This document shows, in pieces, positions 36,865 through 45,544 of a DNA stretch of 64,000 nt. Origin of the DNA: Novosphingobium beihaiense (GTDB lineage: Bacteria > Pseudomonadota > Alphaproteobacteria > Sphingomonadales > Sphingomonadaceae); assembly GCF_022832375.1 (NCBI RefSeq), contig NZ_JALHLG010000003.1:248001-312000 (forward strand), written 5' to 3'. The notes beneath the pieces are model-generated. The model made no database searches. It was given only the letters and a program-made list of their open reading frames with translations, and had not been told where the DNA came from. How positions within the stretch are numbered: the stretch's first letter is position 1; each line of letters starts with the position of its first letter. The position numbers and the translations under genes are program-made.

Positions 36865-37650
36865 ATGACATTCACACTCGATCAGTTCCGCCTCGACGGC
36901 AAAGTAGCCATCGTCACCGGCGCGGGCGGACGCGGCAATTCGATCGGCCGCGCCTATGCGCTCGGCCTTGCCGAAGCGGGCGCCGCGGTCGTCGTTGCCG
37001 ACCTCAATGGCGAAGGCGCGCAAGCCGTGGCCGAAGAAATCACCGCAGCGGGCGGCAAGGCGGCCGCCGTGCAGGTCGACGTTTCGGACGAGGCCTCCAC
37101 GCTTGCCATGGGCGCTGCCGCTATCGAGGCCTTCGGCGGGATCGACATCCTCGTCAACAACGCCGCGCTGATGGTCGATATCAGCTACGACAATTGCGAG
37201 ACGATCAGCCTCGACGCCTGGAACAAGGCCTTTTCGGTAAACCTCAACGGTGCGCTGCTCTGCGCCCGCGCGGTGCTCCCCTCGATGCGCGAACGGGGCG
37301 GCGGGCGCATCATCAACCAGACCAGCGGCGGCGCCTTCCCGGCCATCGGCCTCTACGGCATTTCCAAGCTGGCACTGGTCGGCCTTACCACCACGCTGGC
37401 CAAGCAGTTCGGCAAGGACGGCATCACCTGCAACGCCATAGCCCCGGGCAATGTGAAATCCGATGCGGGCAAGCTGCTGGTGCCGGACGATTCCCCGTTC
37501 ATCAAGTTCCTGGAAATGTCCTGCGCCCTGCGCCCCCGCGGCGAGCCGGACGAGCTGGTGGGTACGCTGCTGCTGCTGTGCTCGGAAGCGGGCCAGTGGA
37601 TCTCCGGCCAGACGATCCATGTGGACGGAGGCTGGGTCATGCGTCCGTAA
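36865..37650 (+). CDS. Short-chain dehydrogenase (classical)
   Basis: A 261-residue classical SDR. Visible are AIVTGAGGRGNSIGRAYALGL, a cofactor loop with an insertion, VVADLNGEGAQ (NAD-type acidic residue), LVNNAAL, the Ser of NQTSGGAFPAIG, and YGISK. The C-terminus WISGQTIHVDGGWVMRP matches many FabG-like dehydrogenases. It is the last gene of the rightward arm. Substrate unknown; ring-alcohol or hydroxyacyl oxidation is likely from context. Confidence 0.9.
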   Translation: MTFTLDQFRLDGKVAIVTGAGGRGNSIGRAYALGLAEAGAAVVVADLNGEGAQAVAEEITAAGGKAAAVQVDVSDEASTLAMGAAAIEAFGGIDILVNNAALMVDISYDNCETISLDAWNKAFSVNLNGALLCARAVLPSMRERGGGRIINQTSGGAFPAIGLYGISKLALVGLTTTLAKQFGKDGITCNAIAPGNVKSDAGKLLVPDDSPFIKFLEMSCALRPRGEPDELVGTLLLLCSEAGQWISGQTIHVDGGWVMRP

Positions 37651-37657
37651 GGGCGCG

Positions 37658-37689
37658 GTCCGGCTGTCCGGCTGTCCGGCTGTCCGGCC
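37658..37689 (+). repeat. 8-bp tandem repeat, four units
   Basis: GTCCGGCT occurs three times in a row, followed by GTCCGGCC. It directly follows the last SDR gene of the catabolic cluster and lies 80 bp before the MASE1 kinase gene. The number of units could vary by slippage. Confidence 0.85.
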
Positions 37690-37768
37690 GCGTGGCAAAT
37701 CCCGGCATCTGAGGCATCCCGGAAAATTTCCGGGTTCCTTCGCCGCGACAAAGCGGCCAGACCGTCAG

Positions 37769-39358
37769 ATGATGACCGCGCAGGACAAGAACGCCGTTTT
37801 ACAACAAGGACTTGCCCTGCGCCTGTCCGATGTGCCGCTGCTGGGCATCTATGCCCTGGCCTTCGGCCTGTTGCACTGGGCCGCACAGCCTTGGGGCGGC
37901 GCAGGGTTCTTTTCGCTGTGGTATCCGGCCGCCGGGCTGCGCTTCGCAGTGCTGTGGCAGCGCGGTGCAAGGCTGGCGCCCTGGCTCATGGCGAGCGAAC
38001 TCTGCGTCCACTGGATCACCGGCGCGCTACCGTTGAGCGGGCCCAATGTGCTGCCTGAAGCCATCGGCGGCATGCGCCCCGCCTTTGCCTATGGGCTGGC
38101 GGTTGCCGGGGTACGCTGGCTCACCAACCGGGGCACCGGGGCCCTGACCATGCCTCCCATGCCTCTCGGCCTTGCGGCGCTGGCCGCTCCGGTCCTCGCC
38201 GCGCTGTTCATCATCCCGCTGGCCTTGCTGCGTCCGGATCTGCCGGGCACTGGCATTCACGTCAGCCTGGTCATCTCCCTCACCGGTTTCGCGGTAGGCG
38301 ACATGCTGGGCGTGCTGGTGGTGGCCCCTCCGCTGCTCTGGTTTTCCGGATCGGGCAGCGTTCCCCGCAATGCCCCTCTCCCTCGCCCGGCGGCGCTCAT
38401 CGCGGACGGCGCTATTCTCATGGCCTGCCTTCTCCTGACGGTAGCGCTGTGGCGAGCCGGGCTGGGCCTTCAACCGATCCCCTCGGTACTGGCCGGGGCG
38501 TGGATCGGCCTGCGTCATGGGCGCATTGCCGCATGGTTCGCGATCCTCGCCGAAGTGGCCCTGTTTCTGCCTTACACGGCCGGGCCGGTGGGAGATGCCA
38601 CGCGGCTGGAACTGCATCTGGGCATCGCCGCCGTGGTCATCGTCACCTGGCTTGCGGGAAGCTTTGCCGACGCGCAGGAAGCCGCCCGCACCGCGCTGGA
38701 CAAGCGCAACCGCCTGCTCTTTCAGGCCGAACGCCTCAAGACCTTGCGTGCAATGTCGGTCGCGGTAATCCATGAAATCAGCCAGCCGCTATCGACACTG
38801 GCCATCGAGGCCAGCCACCTGAAAGACCGTACCGCCGCTCTGCCCCCCGACATCGCGGAAAGCGCGGCACTGATCGACCGCAAGGCGCGGACGCTGTCCG
38901 AACTGGTCCGCCGCCTGCGCCGCTTCGGCGGCCGCAATGCGGACGCGCCTTCCGCGCTGCCCGTCACCATGCTGCTGCAGACCGCCGGACAAATGCTGGC
39001 CCCCGAACTCCGCGAACATGCGTGCCTGCTGCAGTTGGTGCCTGCACCGCCCGATCTCATCGTCACCGCGCAGGAAATCGAATTGACACAGGCCCTGGTC
39101 AACCTGGCCCGCAACGCAATCGCCGCCAGCGCCGATCATCGCGTGCAGATCAGCGCGACCGCTGCTGGGGATGAGGTCCGTATCGAGGTCTCCAACCGCA
39201 TCGCCAACACGCCGCCACAGGAAGGGGCAGGTATGGGCGTGGGCCTGATCATCGCCCGAACCATCGCAGAAGCGCATGGCGGCACTCTGACACGCAACGA
39301 CGAGGCTGACCTGGTCCGCTTCGCGCTCACGCTGCCGCTGGCCGGAGTCGAGACATGA
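37769..39358 (+). CDS. MASE1-domain sensor histidine kinase
   Basis: A 529-residue membrane kinase. Residues of about 20-310 form a MASE1-like multi-helix sensor (SLWYPAAGLRFAVLW is the typical opening). A short coiled link leads to the H-box AVIHEISQPLSTLAIEASHL and an HATPase domain (QALVNLARNAIAAS, GMGVGLIIARTIAEAHGG). The HEISQPL box is of the FixL/NtrB kind. Its 3' end overlaps a FixJ-type regulator by ATGA, so the two form one system. I took ATG 37769; the long open frame upstream runs through the tandem repeat and the preceding SDR gene. The signal sensed is unknown. Confidence 0.87.
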   Translation: MMTAQDKNAVLQQGLALRLSDVPLLGIYALAFGLLHWAAQPWGGAGFFSLWYPAAGLRFAVLWQRGARLAPWLMASELCVHWITGALPLSGPNVLPEAIGGMRPAFAYGLAVAGVRWLTNRGTGALTMPPMPLGLAALAAPVLAALFIIPLALLRPDLPGTGIHVSLVISLTGFAVGDMLGVLVVAPPLLWFSGSGSVPRNAPLPRPAALIADGAILMACLLLTVALWRAGLGLQPIPSVLAGAWIGLRHGRIAAWFAILAEVALFLPYTAGPVGDATRLELHLGIAAVVIVTWLAGSFADAQEAARTALDKRNRLLFQAERLKTLRAMSVAVIHEISQPLSTLAIEASHLKDRTAALPPDIAESAALIDRKARTLSELVRRLRRFGGRNADAPSALPVTMLLQTAGQMLAPELREHACLLQLVPAPPDLIVTAQEIELTQALVNLARNAIAASADHRVQISATAAGDEVRIEVSNRIANTPPQEGAGMGVGLIIARTIAEAHGGTLTRNDEADLVRFALTLPLAGVET

Positions 39359-39942
39359 ATACAGCCCTGACCGCCGTCCTCGACGATGACGAGGACCTGG
39401 GCCAAACCGTTGCGCGCCTGCTGATGCGCCAAGGACTTGCCGCAAAGGCCTTTGTCGCTCCGGATGACGTTCTCGATGCCCTCCCCTCTCTGTCCATCGG
39501 ATGCATCGTCAGCGACATCCAGATGGGGGAAATGGACGGATTTGCTTTTGCAGACGCCCTGCGCGCCCGCGATCCTGCCGTCGCGCTCGTGTTCATGACC
39601 GCCTGGCCAACAACCGCGCATGCCGTGGATGCCGTGCGCCGCCATGGCGGACTCGACTACCTGGAAAAACCGATCGACGAGGCACGGCTTCTGTCCGCCG
39701 TCACCGAAGGGCTTGCCTGGTCCCGGCGGCAGCGCCGCATCGCCGGGGCCACCAGTGCCTTCACCCGGCGCGAGCGCGAGGTTTTCGAACTTCTTGTGCG
39801 CGGCCACAGCAACAAGGAAATCGCCGACTTGCTGACCATTTCACCCCGTACCGTGGAAGACCACCGCGCCGCCATCGTCGCCAAGACGCGCACCAACGGC
39901 CTGGCCCAGCTTATCGCGCTGAGCCGCGGCGGCGATGACTGA
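39355..39942 (+). CDS. FixJ/TodT-type response regulator
   Basis: A 195-residue regulator. The receiver domain starts AVLDDDEDLGQTVARLL, with the phosphoacceptor Asp in IVSDIQMGEMDG and Lys in YLEKPID. The C-terminal LuxR-type helix-turn-helix is seen in FTRREREVFELLVRG and ISPRTVEDHRAAIV. It starts within the stop of the MASE1 kinase gene (ATGA overlap). Its target genes are not evident. The catabolic cluster just upstream on the same strand is one possibility, as TodS/TodT- and StyS/StyR-like pairs sit beside such clusters. Confidence 0.92.
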   Translation: MNTALTAVLDDDEDLGQTVARLLMRQGLAAKAFVAPDDVLDALPSLSIGCIVSDIQMGEMDGFAFADALRARDPAVALVFMTAWPTTAHAVDAVRRHGGLDYLEKPIDEARLLSAVTEGLAWSRRQRRIAGATSAFTRREREVFELLVRGHSNKEIADLLTISPRTVEDHRAAIVAKTRTNGLAQLIALSRGGDD

Positions 39943-40345
39943 ACCCCATATTAGCGGACTGGCGAGTAAGGATTAACATTTTGAAAGGCACATTCTTTTC
40001 CATATCGACAGCCTCCAGTTACCGGCTAAAAGCTATGGTCAAAATGCAGGCAGATTTTCCATCGTCGAAGCCTGAAAGCTGCGCCCCGATCCGAAGCCTC
40101 CGGATACACCGCTCCAGCAATTTCAGGTTCGATCAGATCCCGGTTCCAGAGGCGACCCGAAGGGCATCCGCAACGGCTGGATGACTTCGATCCCTAGTCG
40201 GCGGGGCGAATTAGTTTACGTCCCGCCGGCCTTTTTGGCAACGAATTGGCTGAAGCTCATAGCCGACGTGACTGTTGCTTGAACACAAATCCCGTTCGTC
40301 CAAGATCAATCCACGACGAATCATTCGATAGCATCACTTGGTGAT
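39943..40345. other. Gene-free stretch after the FixJ-type regulator
   Basis: The stretch has mixed, lower-GC composition with no convincing gene; a 67-codon ORF at 39981-40184 has no ribosome site or recognisable product. It contains a terminator hairpin at 40199-40236 and a GTGA-N6-TCAC palindrome at 40341-40354. It leads into a transposase remnant and is probably the scar of mobile-element activity. Confidence 0.5.
40199..40236 (+). terminator. Rho-independent terminator
   Basis: Stem CGGCGGG/CCCGCCG (40199-40205, 40222-40228) with a 16-base loop, followed by a run of five T at 40232-40236. It lies 257 bp behind the FixJ-type regulator gene. Confidence 0.7.
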
Positions 40346-40567
40346 TTACATCACGAGACGTTTACACCGTTGCTGAATGACTGACCGGTAGGGACTGAAG
40401 GCATCCTTGTGGGTAAGTCGATCAAGATGCCGCATAATGATGTCATCGGTAATTTTGCCGGATGTGGACGAAAAGTAGCCGCGCTGCCAGAAGTGTTGCC
40501 CCCAGTTGCGCTTGCGGACGTGCTCGAACTCCTGCTCGATTTTGCGAGAAGATCGCCACCTTGGCAC
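40346..40567 (-). pseudogene. IS200/IS605-family Y1 transposase (TnpA) remnant
   Basis: Only the C-terminal half of a TnpA is left (about 73 codons). The stretch SSRKIEQEFEHVRKRNWGQ and HFWQRGYFSSTSGKITDD matches the conserved region after the HUH motif of IS200-like transposases. The N-terminal half with the HUH residues is absent, as the next gene (ackA) begins its 3' end 39 bp away. Where the catalytic Tyr normally sits (EYI in the alpha-D helix) this copy has RHL. The element is therefore inactive. No flanking ends were found. Confidence 0.75.
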
Positions 40568-40605
40568 GGCAGACTAAGTCGTTCACCGACACTTGAGCGG
40601 GACCA

Positions 40606-41790
40606 CTATGCCGCCTTGCCAAGCAAGGTGAGGCAATGGCGGGCGATCATACGGTCTTCGTCGGTGGGAATGACCAGGGCTGGCACAGCACTGCCTTCCG
40701 CCGTGATTTTCGGGCCATGCGCGGCATTGGCCGCCTCGTCCAGCGCCAACCCAAGCCATGCCATCTGGCGGCAGACGGCAGCGCGCACCGGCGCGGCGTG
40801 TTCGCCGATCCCTCCAGTGAAGACGAGCGCGTCGAGCCCGCCCAGCGCCGCTGCCAGCGATCCCAGCTCGCGCACGATGCGATAGACGAACAGGTCCACC
40901 GCCTCGCGCGCCTCAAGGGCGGGACTGGCCAGAAGCGCCTGCATGTCGTTGCTGATACCCGAAACGCCAAGCAGCCCGCTGCGGTGATAGAGCATCTCGC
41001 TCACGTCCTGCGCGCTCATGCTCTTTTCCTGCATCAGATAGAGCAGGACGCCGGGATCTATCGAACCACAGCGGGTGCCCATCATCAGCCCGTCGAGCGC
41101 AGTAAAGCCCATGGTCGTCGCCACACTGCGGCCACGGTGCATCGCGCACAGGCTCGCCCCGTTGCCGAGATGCGCGATGACCACGCGCTCCTCCGCCGCA
41201 TCGCCCAGATAGTCCGGCAGGCAACTGGCGATATATTCGTAGGAAATGCCGTGAAAGCCGTAACGGCGCACGCCCTGCCCGGTGAGTTCGCGGGGAATGC
41301 CGAATGTGGTTGCCAGCAGCGAATTGTCCGCGTGAAAGCCGGTGTCAAAACAGGCGAACTGGGGAAGACCGGGAAAGTCGCGCGCCAGCACCCGGACCGG
41401 TGCAAGGTTGTGCGGCTGGTGCAGCGGCGCCAGCGGCACCAGCGTGGCCAGTTCCTCCACCAGACCGGACGTAATCCGGCACGGCGCATGAAAGCGCGGC
41501 CCGCCGTGCACTACACGGTGCCCTGCTGCCGCGAGTGTGCCGCCAAAGTGACTTTCGACCCAAGCCAGCAAATCCTGCAGAACAGCGCCTTCATCCGCGT
41601 CCCCGGCATAGTCGCGGGAGAGCAGGCACGCTCCGCCCCCGTCATGCACGGCAAGGTTCGTTCCTGCGGACCCGATATTGACTGCCTTGCCTTCCGCCAC
41701 CGCGCGGCCTTCATCGTGCCCATTCGCCGAAAAAATCGCGAACTTGATGCTCGATGAGCCGGCATTGATCGTCAGGATCAGCCGGTTCAT
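40606..41790 (-). CDS. ackA: Acetate kinase
   Basis: A 394-residue acetate kinase that interconverts acetyl phosphate + ADP with acetate + ATP. Signature parts are ILTINAGSSSIKFAIF, AAGHRVVHGGP, FDTGFHADN, RRYGFHGISYEYI, HLGNGASLCA, GFTALDGLMMGTRCGSIDPG and VFTGGIGEH. It overlaps the stop of the upstream pta-like gene by ATGA. Such MaoC-Pta/AckA pairs in alphaproteobacteria often work with a phosphoketolase, but none is in the window. The IS200 remnant lies immediately behind its stop. Confidence 0.96.
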   Translation of the reverse strand: MNRLILTINAGSSSIKFAIFSANGHDEGRAVAEGKAVNIGSAGTNLAVHDGGGACLLSRDYAGDADEGAVLQDLLAWVESHFGGTLAAAGHRVVHGGPRFHAPCRITSGLVEELATLVPLAPLHQPHNLAPVRVLARDFPGLPQFACFDTGFHADNSLLATTFGIPRELTGQGVRRYGFHGISYEYIASCLPDYLGDAAEERVVIAHLGNGASLCAMHRGRSVATTMGFTALDGLMMGTRCGSIDPGVLLYLMQEKSMSAQDVSEMLYHRSGLLGVSGISNDMQALLASPALEAREAVDLFVYRIVRELGSLAAALGGLDALVFTGGIGEHAAPVRAAVCRQMAWLGLALDEAANAAHGPKITAEGSAVPALVIPTDEDRMIARHCLTLLGKAA

Positions 41791-43154
41791 GCCCTGGCTC
41801 CGGCACGCGCCGCATGCAGCAGAACCGCCACCGCGCAGGATACAAGGCGGCTTTGCGCGGTATCCGCCCGGCTGGTGAGGATCACCGGCACCCGCGCGCC
41901 CAAGACGACACCCGCCGCCTCGCTCGCCGCCAGATATTCAAGCTGCTTGGCAATCATATTGCCCGCATCGAGATCGGGCGCGACAAGGATGTCCGCCTGC
42001 CCGGCAACCGGCGAGCGGATATGCTTGATCCGCGCCGCGGCGGGCGAGACCGCGTTGTCGAACGCCAGAGGCCCGTCGACGATCCCGCCCGTGATCTGTC
42101 CGCGCTCCGCCATCTTCGAAAGAGCCGCTGCATCGAGCGTGGAGGATATCGACGGATTGACCGTCTCCACGGCCGAAAGCAGCGCCACACGCGGGGTTTC
42201 CACGCCCAGCGCATGGGCCATGCCAATCGCGTTCTGAACGATATCCACTTTAGCTGCGAGATCAGGCGCGATGTTGATCGCCCCATCGGTGATGAACAGC
42301 AGCCGGTCGTAGCTCGGAACGTCCATCAGGAACACATGGCTCAGCCGGTGCTCGGTCCGCAGCGCGTTTTCCGCCGCGAGGATCGGATGCAGGAATTCAT
42401 CCGAATGCAGGCTGCCCTTGAGCAGAGCGTGGACTTTGCCCTCATGCGCCAGCCGCGCGGCCAGTTCGGCTGCGGCATGGGAATGTTCGGTGGAGGAGAG
42501 ATCGTAGGGGGAAAGGTCCAGCCCAGCCTCGGCGGCGGCAGCTTCTATCTTCGCCTGCGGGCCAATGAAGTGCGGAACGATAAGCCCGGCCTTAGCCGCA
42601 TCGACAGCGCCTGCGATGGCATTGGCCTCTACCGGATGGACAATGGCAGTAACGATCGGATCGAACGCCTCCGCCTTGCCTATCAGCGCACGAAACTTCG
42701 CCCCGCGCTCTCCCACCACGATATCGGGCAAGTCGGCCCTTGCCCGGCGTAGCTTTTCGAGCGGCGCGAGAACACGCGCCGTGCCTTGCGCCAGAAGCGT
42801 GCCATCCGCAGCGGTGCAATCGCAATCGAACGTCACCGTGTGCGACGCCGCGTCTTTGGCTCGCGCCGTCACCGTTATCGTGATCTCCCCGCCAAGCCGG
42901 ACCGGCGCGGCATAGGTCATCTCCTGCGCCGTGAGCACCGTTCCCAGCCCCGGCAAGACAGTGCGCAGCACGGCTCCGGTCAACAATGCAGCCCAAGTGC
43001 CCGATGCGACATCCCGGCCCGCCAGGTCCACATCCCCCGAAACGGCGGCCAGCATTTCCATGTCGCGCAAGGTCAAGCTGTGAACAGCACTGGCGCTCTC
43101 TCCAATCGCGATTTCGCCAAACGTGCGGTTCTCGACCGCATCATCGAATCCCAT
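41787..43154 (-). CDS. MaoC-like hydratase / phosphate acetyltransferase fusion
   Basis: A 455-residue two-domain protein. Residues of about 1-150 form a MaoC-type hot-dog domain (FGEIAIGESASAVHSLTLRDM, SGDVDLAGRD). The rest is a phosphate acetyl/butyryltransferase domain (HFIGPQAKIEAAA, LLKGSLHSDEFLHPILA, SHVFLMDVPSYDRLLFITDGAINIAPDL). It converts acetyl-CoA and phosphate to acetyl phosphate for AckA. ATG 43154 follows GGAGG; the extra 55 residues of the longer frame are unlike protein. It is normally annotated as bifunctional enoyl-CoA hydratase/phosphate acetyltransferase. Whether the hydratase part is active is not clear. Confidence 0.93.
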   Translation of the reverse strand: MGFDDAVENRTFGEIAIGESASAVHSLTLRDMEMLAAVSGDVDLAGRDVASGTWAALLTGAVLRTVLPGLGTVLTAQEMTYAAPVRLGGEITITVTARAKDAASHTVTFDCDCTAADGTLLAQGTARVLAPLEKLRRARADLPDIVVGERGAKFRALIGKAEAFDPIVTAIVHPVEANAIAGAVDAAKAGLIVPHFIGPQAKIEAAAAEAGLDLSPYDLSSTEHSHAAAELAARLAHEGKVHALLKGSLHSDEFLHPILAAENALRTEHRLSHVFLMDVPSYDRLLFITDGAINIAPDLAAKVDIVQNAIGMAHALGVETPRVALLSAVETVNPSISSTLDAAALSKMAERGQITGGIVDGPLAFDNAVSPAAARIKHIRSPVAGQADILVAPDLDAGNMIAKQLEYLAASEAAGVVLGARVPVILTSRADTAQSRLVSCAVAVLLHAARAGARA

Positions 43155-43533
43155 GAGCACCTCCAGAGGCAGATCCCCAGCCATAGGTAAATTGGCGTAA
43201 CACCGGATCTTTCTCCCGGCAGGTTGGATTCTTTGCGGAAAGTAAGCACCCGAAGAGGCAATGCTGCTATTGCGAATACCAGACGGCCGCACCGATGGCA
43301 AAGCGGGCGGATGGGACAAATTGTCTCAACCCGCCTCCCGGCACCGGAGAAAGGTACGAAAGCGGCAGGCCCCGGGCAATAGCGCAAGTCCTGCCTTGCA
43401 AACCTTGTCCGTCCCCGCCGCCTTCGCTACACGCTTGGCAAGCATGCATTACCCCCTGACAATATCATCCCGCATCGAACCGCAAAAGCGGCGGACAGCA
43501 CAGGGATGCTCCCGTCTTCCGGAACGCTAAGGA
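43155..43533. other. Gene-free divergent promoter region
   Basis: This 379-bp gap separates the leftward pta-ackA genes from the rightward dioxygenase gene. I see no RNA gene, no hairpin with a T-run and no recognisable operator. It must contain both promoters. Open frames crossing it are short and without ribosome sites. Confidence 0.5.
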
Positions 43534-44235
43534 ATGAACACGCCTTCAGGTTGCCTCGCCGCACCGGGGCCGCTGCTGCTTTCGCCCGGGAAACTGGCGG
43601 GGCCCGGCACGCCGGGCTGGCAGGCCTTCGTGCGGGGCTGGGAAGACATGCCGCAGGACACGTGGATGGCCGATGGCGGCACGTACCGGCGCAGGCGCTA
43701 TGGAGCGTTTCAGGTTGAAGGGGACCAGTTCGAGCGGCTGCCCCACCGCCCGCACTATCAGGAACGCGATTACAATCCGCTCAACGGCGGGGTGGAACGC
43801 TGGTTCGCGCCCATGGCCGAAGACTGGGCCGCATCCCCGCTGTTTCGTGATCTGGTGCTGCAAACAGCCGCACTGATAGAGCAGGCCGCATCCATCGCCC
43901 CACGGCGGTGGATGGTCGAGGCTCACCAGTTCCGCATCGAGGCGCAGCCCGATCAGCCGGGCCTGCCGACGCCGGAAGGCATACACTGCGACGGGCGCGA
44001 CTGGGTTCTGATTCTTCTGGCGGGCGGTGCCGGTTTCACCGGGGCAGAGACTTGTGTCGAGGGTTCTGCCGGGCAGACCCTGCTGACGCACAGACTGTCC
44101 GATCCCGGCGAAGCGCTTTTGCTCAATGACCGGGCGGTGCGCCATGGCACGTCGCCCGTCCAGGCCGCCCATCCCGGCGCGCCCGCCTGGCGCGACACGC
44201 TGGTCCTCACATTCGCCGAGGCGCCCGCGCCCTGA
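43534..44235 (+). CDS. 2-oxoglutarate/Fe(II) dioxygenase (PF10014-type, amino-acid hydroxylase-like)
   Basis: A 233-residue oxygenase. The iron facial triad is visible as HCDGRDWV (HxD) and the distal His in RHGTSPV, and the Arg in WRDTLVLTF would bind 2-oxoglutarate. FERLPHRPHYQERDYNPLNGG and GAGFTGAETCV match the family that includes L-isoleucine 4-hydroxylase and BsmA. It may hydroxylate a free amino acid. It converges with the phzF gene, 69 bp away. The neighbouring PLP-related MocR regulator also fits amino-acid metabolism, though no direct link is shown. Confidence 0.85.
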   Translation: MNTPSGCLAAPGPLLLSPGKLAGPGTPGWQAFVRGWEDMPQDTWMADGGTYRRRRYGAFQVEGDQFERLPHRPHYQERDYNPLNGGVERWFAPMAEDWAASPLFRDLVLQTAALIEQAASIAPRRWMVEAHQFRIEAQPDQPGLPTPEGIHCDGRDWVLILLAGGAGFTGAETCVEGSAGQTLLTHRLSDPGEALLLNDRAVRHGTSPVQAAHPGAPAWRDTLVLTFAEAPAP

Positions 44236-44304
44236 CCAAACGTCAGGACCGGACGCCTTCGGACTTCCTGCGCCAGACCGGCAACCGGTCCGGAGCCACT
44301 TCTG

Positions 44305-45144
44305 TTATTGCGTTTGGCCGGAAAGCAACGTGCATGTCCGCCCGCCGACCCAGACTTGCCCGCTCTCGTCCTGCGTGACGTTGATCCTGCCGGTCCGGTC
44401 CAGCCGCGTGCCTTGTGCAGCCACGTAGTGGCCCTGCGCCCGGCCGCTGGCGAACAGCCATTGTCCGATCGAGGCATTGAGGCTTCCGGTCACCGGATCC
44501 TCGATCATGGTCCCGCCCGGCCCGCTGAAAATCGCGCGCAGTTCGAACGCGGCCTCGCTGCCGGGCGGGTAAGCCCCGACCAGCCCGATATCGAGATGGC
44601 CGGAATAGTGCCCTGCCGGTTCGACCGCGAGCACCTCTTCCGCCGATGCCAGCATCACTGCAATCCAGCTTGGTCCGTTAGCCGCCCACTGCACATCGAC
44701 AATGGCATCGCGCTCGATCCGGAGCACTTTGACGACTTCGGCAATATCGTCCTCGTCCGGGGCACCCGTGCGGATCAGCGGCGGCGCGGCGAAGGCAAGC
44801 CCGTTCTCGCCCTGCCGGATCTGGACCAGCCCGGCCCCGCATTCCTGCACGACAACGCCTTCGCGTTTGGGCTTGCCGCCGGCTTCGAGCCAGGCATGGC
44901 ACGAGCCGAGCGTGGGATGGCCAGCGAAGGGCAGTTCATGCGTGAGCGTGAAAATGCGCACACGGTAATCGGCCTCTTCATGCTCGGCAGGCAGCAGAAA
45001 GGCGGTTTCCGACAGGTTCAGCCAGCGAGTGATGCGCTGCATCTCTTCCGTGGTGAGCCCTTCGGCACTGCTGATCACGGCCAGCGGGTTGCCCGTGTAA
45101 GGACCGGTGCCGAACACATCGACGAGTTGGAAAGGACGGTTCAT
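44305..45144 (-). CDS. PhzF-family isomerase-like protein
   Basis: A 279-residue protein of the diaminopimelate-epimerase fold. QLVDVFGTGPYTGNPLAV is the family start, the catalytic Glu is in LNLSETAFLL, and ELPFAGHPTLGSCHAWLE and GTMIEDPVTGSLNASIGQWL are the usual further motifs. Family members isomerise small acids (PhzF in phenazine synthesis), but most are uncharacterised. It lies 15 bp downstream of a UrcA-family gene and is divergent from a MocR regulator, which may control it. No other phenazine genes are present, so a phenazine role is unlikely. Confidence 0.92.
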   Translation of the reverse strand: MNRPFQLVDVFGTGPYTGNPLAVISSAEGLTTEEMQRITRWLNLSETAFLLPAEHEEADYRVRIFTLTHELPFAGHPTLGSCHAWLEAGGKPKREGVVVQECGAGLVQIRQGENGLAFAAPPLIRTGAPDEDDIAEVVKVLRIERDAIVDVQWAANGPSWIAVMLASAEEVLAVEPAGHYSGHLDIGLVGAYPPGSEAAFELRAIFSGPGGTMIEDPVTGSLNASIGQWLFASGRAQGHYVAAQGTRLDRTGRINVTQDESGQVWVGGRTCTLLSGQTQ

Positions 45145-45159
45145 GCGATTTCCTCCGGG

Positions 45160-45489
45160 TCAATACTTGCTGCTGTAGGCCTGGGTAAGCAGCGGATTGC
45201 CGATACGCGCCACGGTTTCGGCTACACTGTCACGCCAGCAGGCGGAATGGCGAACTGACCGCTGCACTTCGCGCAGGCTGAACGGCGATGCGCCGCAGAC
45301 TGCGAACGCCGCCTTCTCGATATGGATCAGCATGCGCCGGGCCGCTTCCGGCGTGTCCGGATTCCGGTCCGCCGCCTTCAAAGCGACGGCATAGCTGTTG
45401 GGACCAATCCGTTCCTGCGCGGCGGCGGGGGATGCCATCGCAAGACCAAGCGCGGAAACGGCAAGCGACAGAGTGAGCGTGTTCTTCAT
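45160..45489 (-). CDS. UrcA family protein (exported)
   Basis: A 109-residue precursor with a signal peptide (NTLTLSLAVSALGLAMASPAAAQ) and the UrcA pattern AARRMLIHIEKAAFAVCGA, then SACWRDSVAETVARI, with two conserved Cys. UrcA proteins are small periplasmic proteins of unknown function, common in Caulobacterales and Sphingomonadales. ATG 45489 follows AGGAGG. It is the first gene of a short leftward unit with phzF. It starts 55 bp from the MocR operator. Confidence 0.82.
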   Translation of the reverse strand: MKNTLTLSLAVSALGLAMASPAAAQERIGPNSYAVALKAADRNPDTPEAARRMLIHIEKAAFAVCGASPFSLREVQRSVRHSACWRDSVAETVARIGNPLLTQAYSSKY

Positions 45490-45544
45490 CTTGACCTCCT
45501 GTGCCTCCCCTATCCGCACAAAAGACTGGTCATGATAGGAACAA

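Noticed and set aside
37658..37689. A short repeat array that could be taken for a CRISPR
   Set aside because: The 8-bp units are contiguous without spacers and there are no cas genes.
39981..40184. A 67-codon frame behind the FixJ-type regulator
   Set aside because: It has no ribosome site and no recognisable product, and it lies in a low-complexity intergenic scar.
40168..40200. TTCGATC within a stem-like context resembling a tRNA T-arm
   Set aside because: The bases on both sides do not pair as a T-stem, and no acceptor or anticodon stem could be found.
40341..40354. GTGA-tttaca-TCAC, a CRP/FNR-like dyad
   Set aside because: It lies over the end of a transposase remnant with no promoter beside it, so a chance palindrome or IS hairpin is more likely.
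44305..45144. PhzF homologue as a sign of phenazine synthesis
   Set aside because: No other phenazine genes are present, and most PhzF-family proteins have unrelated roles.
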